Origin: Aquabacterium sp. A7-Y
Lineage (GTDB): Bacteria > Pseudomonadota > Gammaproteobacteria > Burkholderiales > Burkholderiaceae_C
DNA length: 64,000 nt
Direction of reading: 5' to 3'
Assembly (NCBI RefSeq): GCF_026153205.1
Contig: NZ_JAPFBW010000031.1
Location: forward strand, 22,989-86,988
The position numbers were made by a program, and so were the translations under genes. This document shows, one piece after another, positions 63,730-64,000 of the stretch. The stretch's first letter is position 1. Every line of letters starts with the position of its first letter. Below the pieces are notes generated by a model. It worked only from the letters and a program-made list of their open reading frames with translations. It made no database searches and was not told the DNA's origin.

Positions 63730-63929
63730 CGCTGCCGCGGCGGTTCCTGCCCGCAGCTCGCCGCGAGTACCTGGAACAGATCGCCTACTACGCGCAGCGC
63801 GCGCCCGACCTGGGGCGCCGTTTTGTGCAGGCCATCAATGAGGCCGAGCAGCGTGTCGCCGGGTCAGCGGGCGGGGGTCAGGCCTTAAATTTGAAGTCCC
63901 CCATCTCGCCGCCTACATTGGGGGCATGA
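63726..63929 (+). pseudogene. RelE/ParE-type toxin truncated by a REP/RAYT element
   Basis: The first 46 residues or so are a normal ParE N-terminus: MTLPRRFLPAARREYLEQIA, YYAQRAPDLGRRFVQAINEA, EQRVA. The frame then runs into the REP-like sequence (63873 on) and stops after 67 residues, whereas intact toxins have about 95. The C-terminal strands that carry the active-site and ribosome- or gyrase-contacting residues are lost. The false stop overlaps the start of the transposase gene. Confidence 0.75.
63873..63902 (+). repeat. REP-like repeat, full copy 4, before the RAYT gene
   Basis: A GGGGG arm (63873-63877) and a CCCCC arm bracket the core TCAGGCCTTAAATTTGAAGT, giving a REP-type hairpin. 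It lies 24 bases before a RAYT start codon and inside the broken toxin gene, the expected place for a transposase-mobilised REP. Confidence 0.6.
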
Positions 63930-64000
63930 CCCGTCCGTTGCGCATCGAGTTTCCCGGCGCTGTCTATCACGTCACCTCACGTGGTGATCGACGCGAGCCG
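63926..64000 (+). CDS. REP-associated tyrosine transposase (Y1/IS200-like), N-terminal part
   Basis: The first 25 codons, MTRPLRIEFPGAVYHVTSRG and DRREP, are the standard beginning of TnpA_REP (RAYT) transposases, single-domain Y1 enzymes of the HUH superfamily. The HUH pair and catalytic Tyr lie beyond base 64000. The gene belongs to the element that interrupts the toxin gene. Confidence 0.85.
   Translation, partial: MTRPLRIEFPGAVYHVTSRGDRREP

Overview
The window is very GC-rich, densely coded DNA typical of a beta-proteobacterium of the order Burkholderiales (Rubrivivax/Leptothrix/Caldimonas-like). The basis is gene content: an AlkB alkane hydroxylase next to a PraB-like protein, a PEP-CTERM protein with a VPEPSTYAMLGLGLAG-type sorting signal, DUF2520 and DUF454 housekeeping genes, and frequent GTG/TTG starts. 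The genus is an inference. I saw no rRNA, tRNA or CRISPR array.

Region by region. 0-6 kb: partial alpha-carbonic anhydrase, two DUF2382 stress proteins, a Rossmann/DUF2520 protein and a bifunctional class A penicillin-binding protein. 6.2-9.2 kb: a hybrid sensor kinase whose first kinase core has lost its histidine and its ATPase domain. 9.4-16.3 kb: an alkane/lipid island (alkB, a 70-residue protein, TetR, fadD, a PraB-like exported protein, a lipase, an AraC regulator). 16.8-23.1 kb: PEP-CTERM protein, DUF454, alpha/beta hydrolase, an exported protein, a membrane C13 (legumain-like) peptidase and a fused osmoprotectant transporter. 23.3-28.6 kb: an AraC regulator, a FixLJ-like two-component pair flanked by two stand-alone receiver proteins, and an Old Yellow Enzyme. 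28.7-30.4 kb: a lipoprotein joining a chitin-binding module to a CAP domain. 30.7-37.4 kb: a polyamine-linked membrane cluster (speD, FAD oxidoreductase, membrane-anchored spermidine-synthase-like protein, DUF350, DUF4178 zinc-ribbon protein, SPFH protein). 37.5-38.9 kb: a GH26 glycosidase.

39.1-60.5 kb, all on the minus strand, is one uninterrupted run of 28 genes with overlaps or short gaps (largest 73 bp). It reads from fliQ through fliR, flhB, flhA, flgF, flgG, flgA, flgH, flgI, flgB, flgC, fliE, fliF, a short gene in the fliG place, fliH, fliI, fliJ, a fliK-position gene, flgD, flgE, fliM, fliN, fliO, fliP and a fliA-type sigma factor to two TPR proteins and one unknown protein. It encodes a complete export gate, ATPase, rod, rings and hook. 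It has no flagellin, hook-associated, filament-cap, stator, FlgJ, FliL or chemotaxis gene. The FliG-position protein is about half normal length, FliM lacks the CheY-binding motif, and FlgH lacks a lipidation cysteine. This is the best candidate for an unusual system: a hook-basal-body apparatus that may export rather than swim, or a second flagellum whose filament and motor genes lie elsewhere.

60.5-64 kb is a mosaic of mobile and plasmid-type genes: REP-like repeats, a HAD protein, an XRE regulator, an IS110 remnant, a frameshifted fertility-inhibition-like gene, and a toxin-antitoxin pair whose toxin is cut short by a REP element carrying a RAYT (Y1 transposase) gene that runs off the end.
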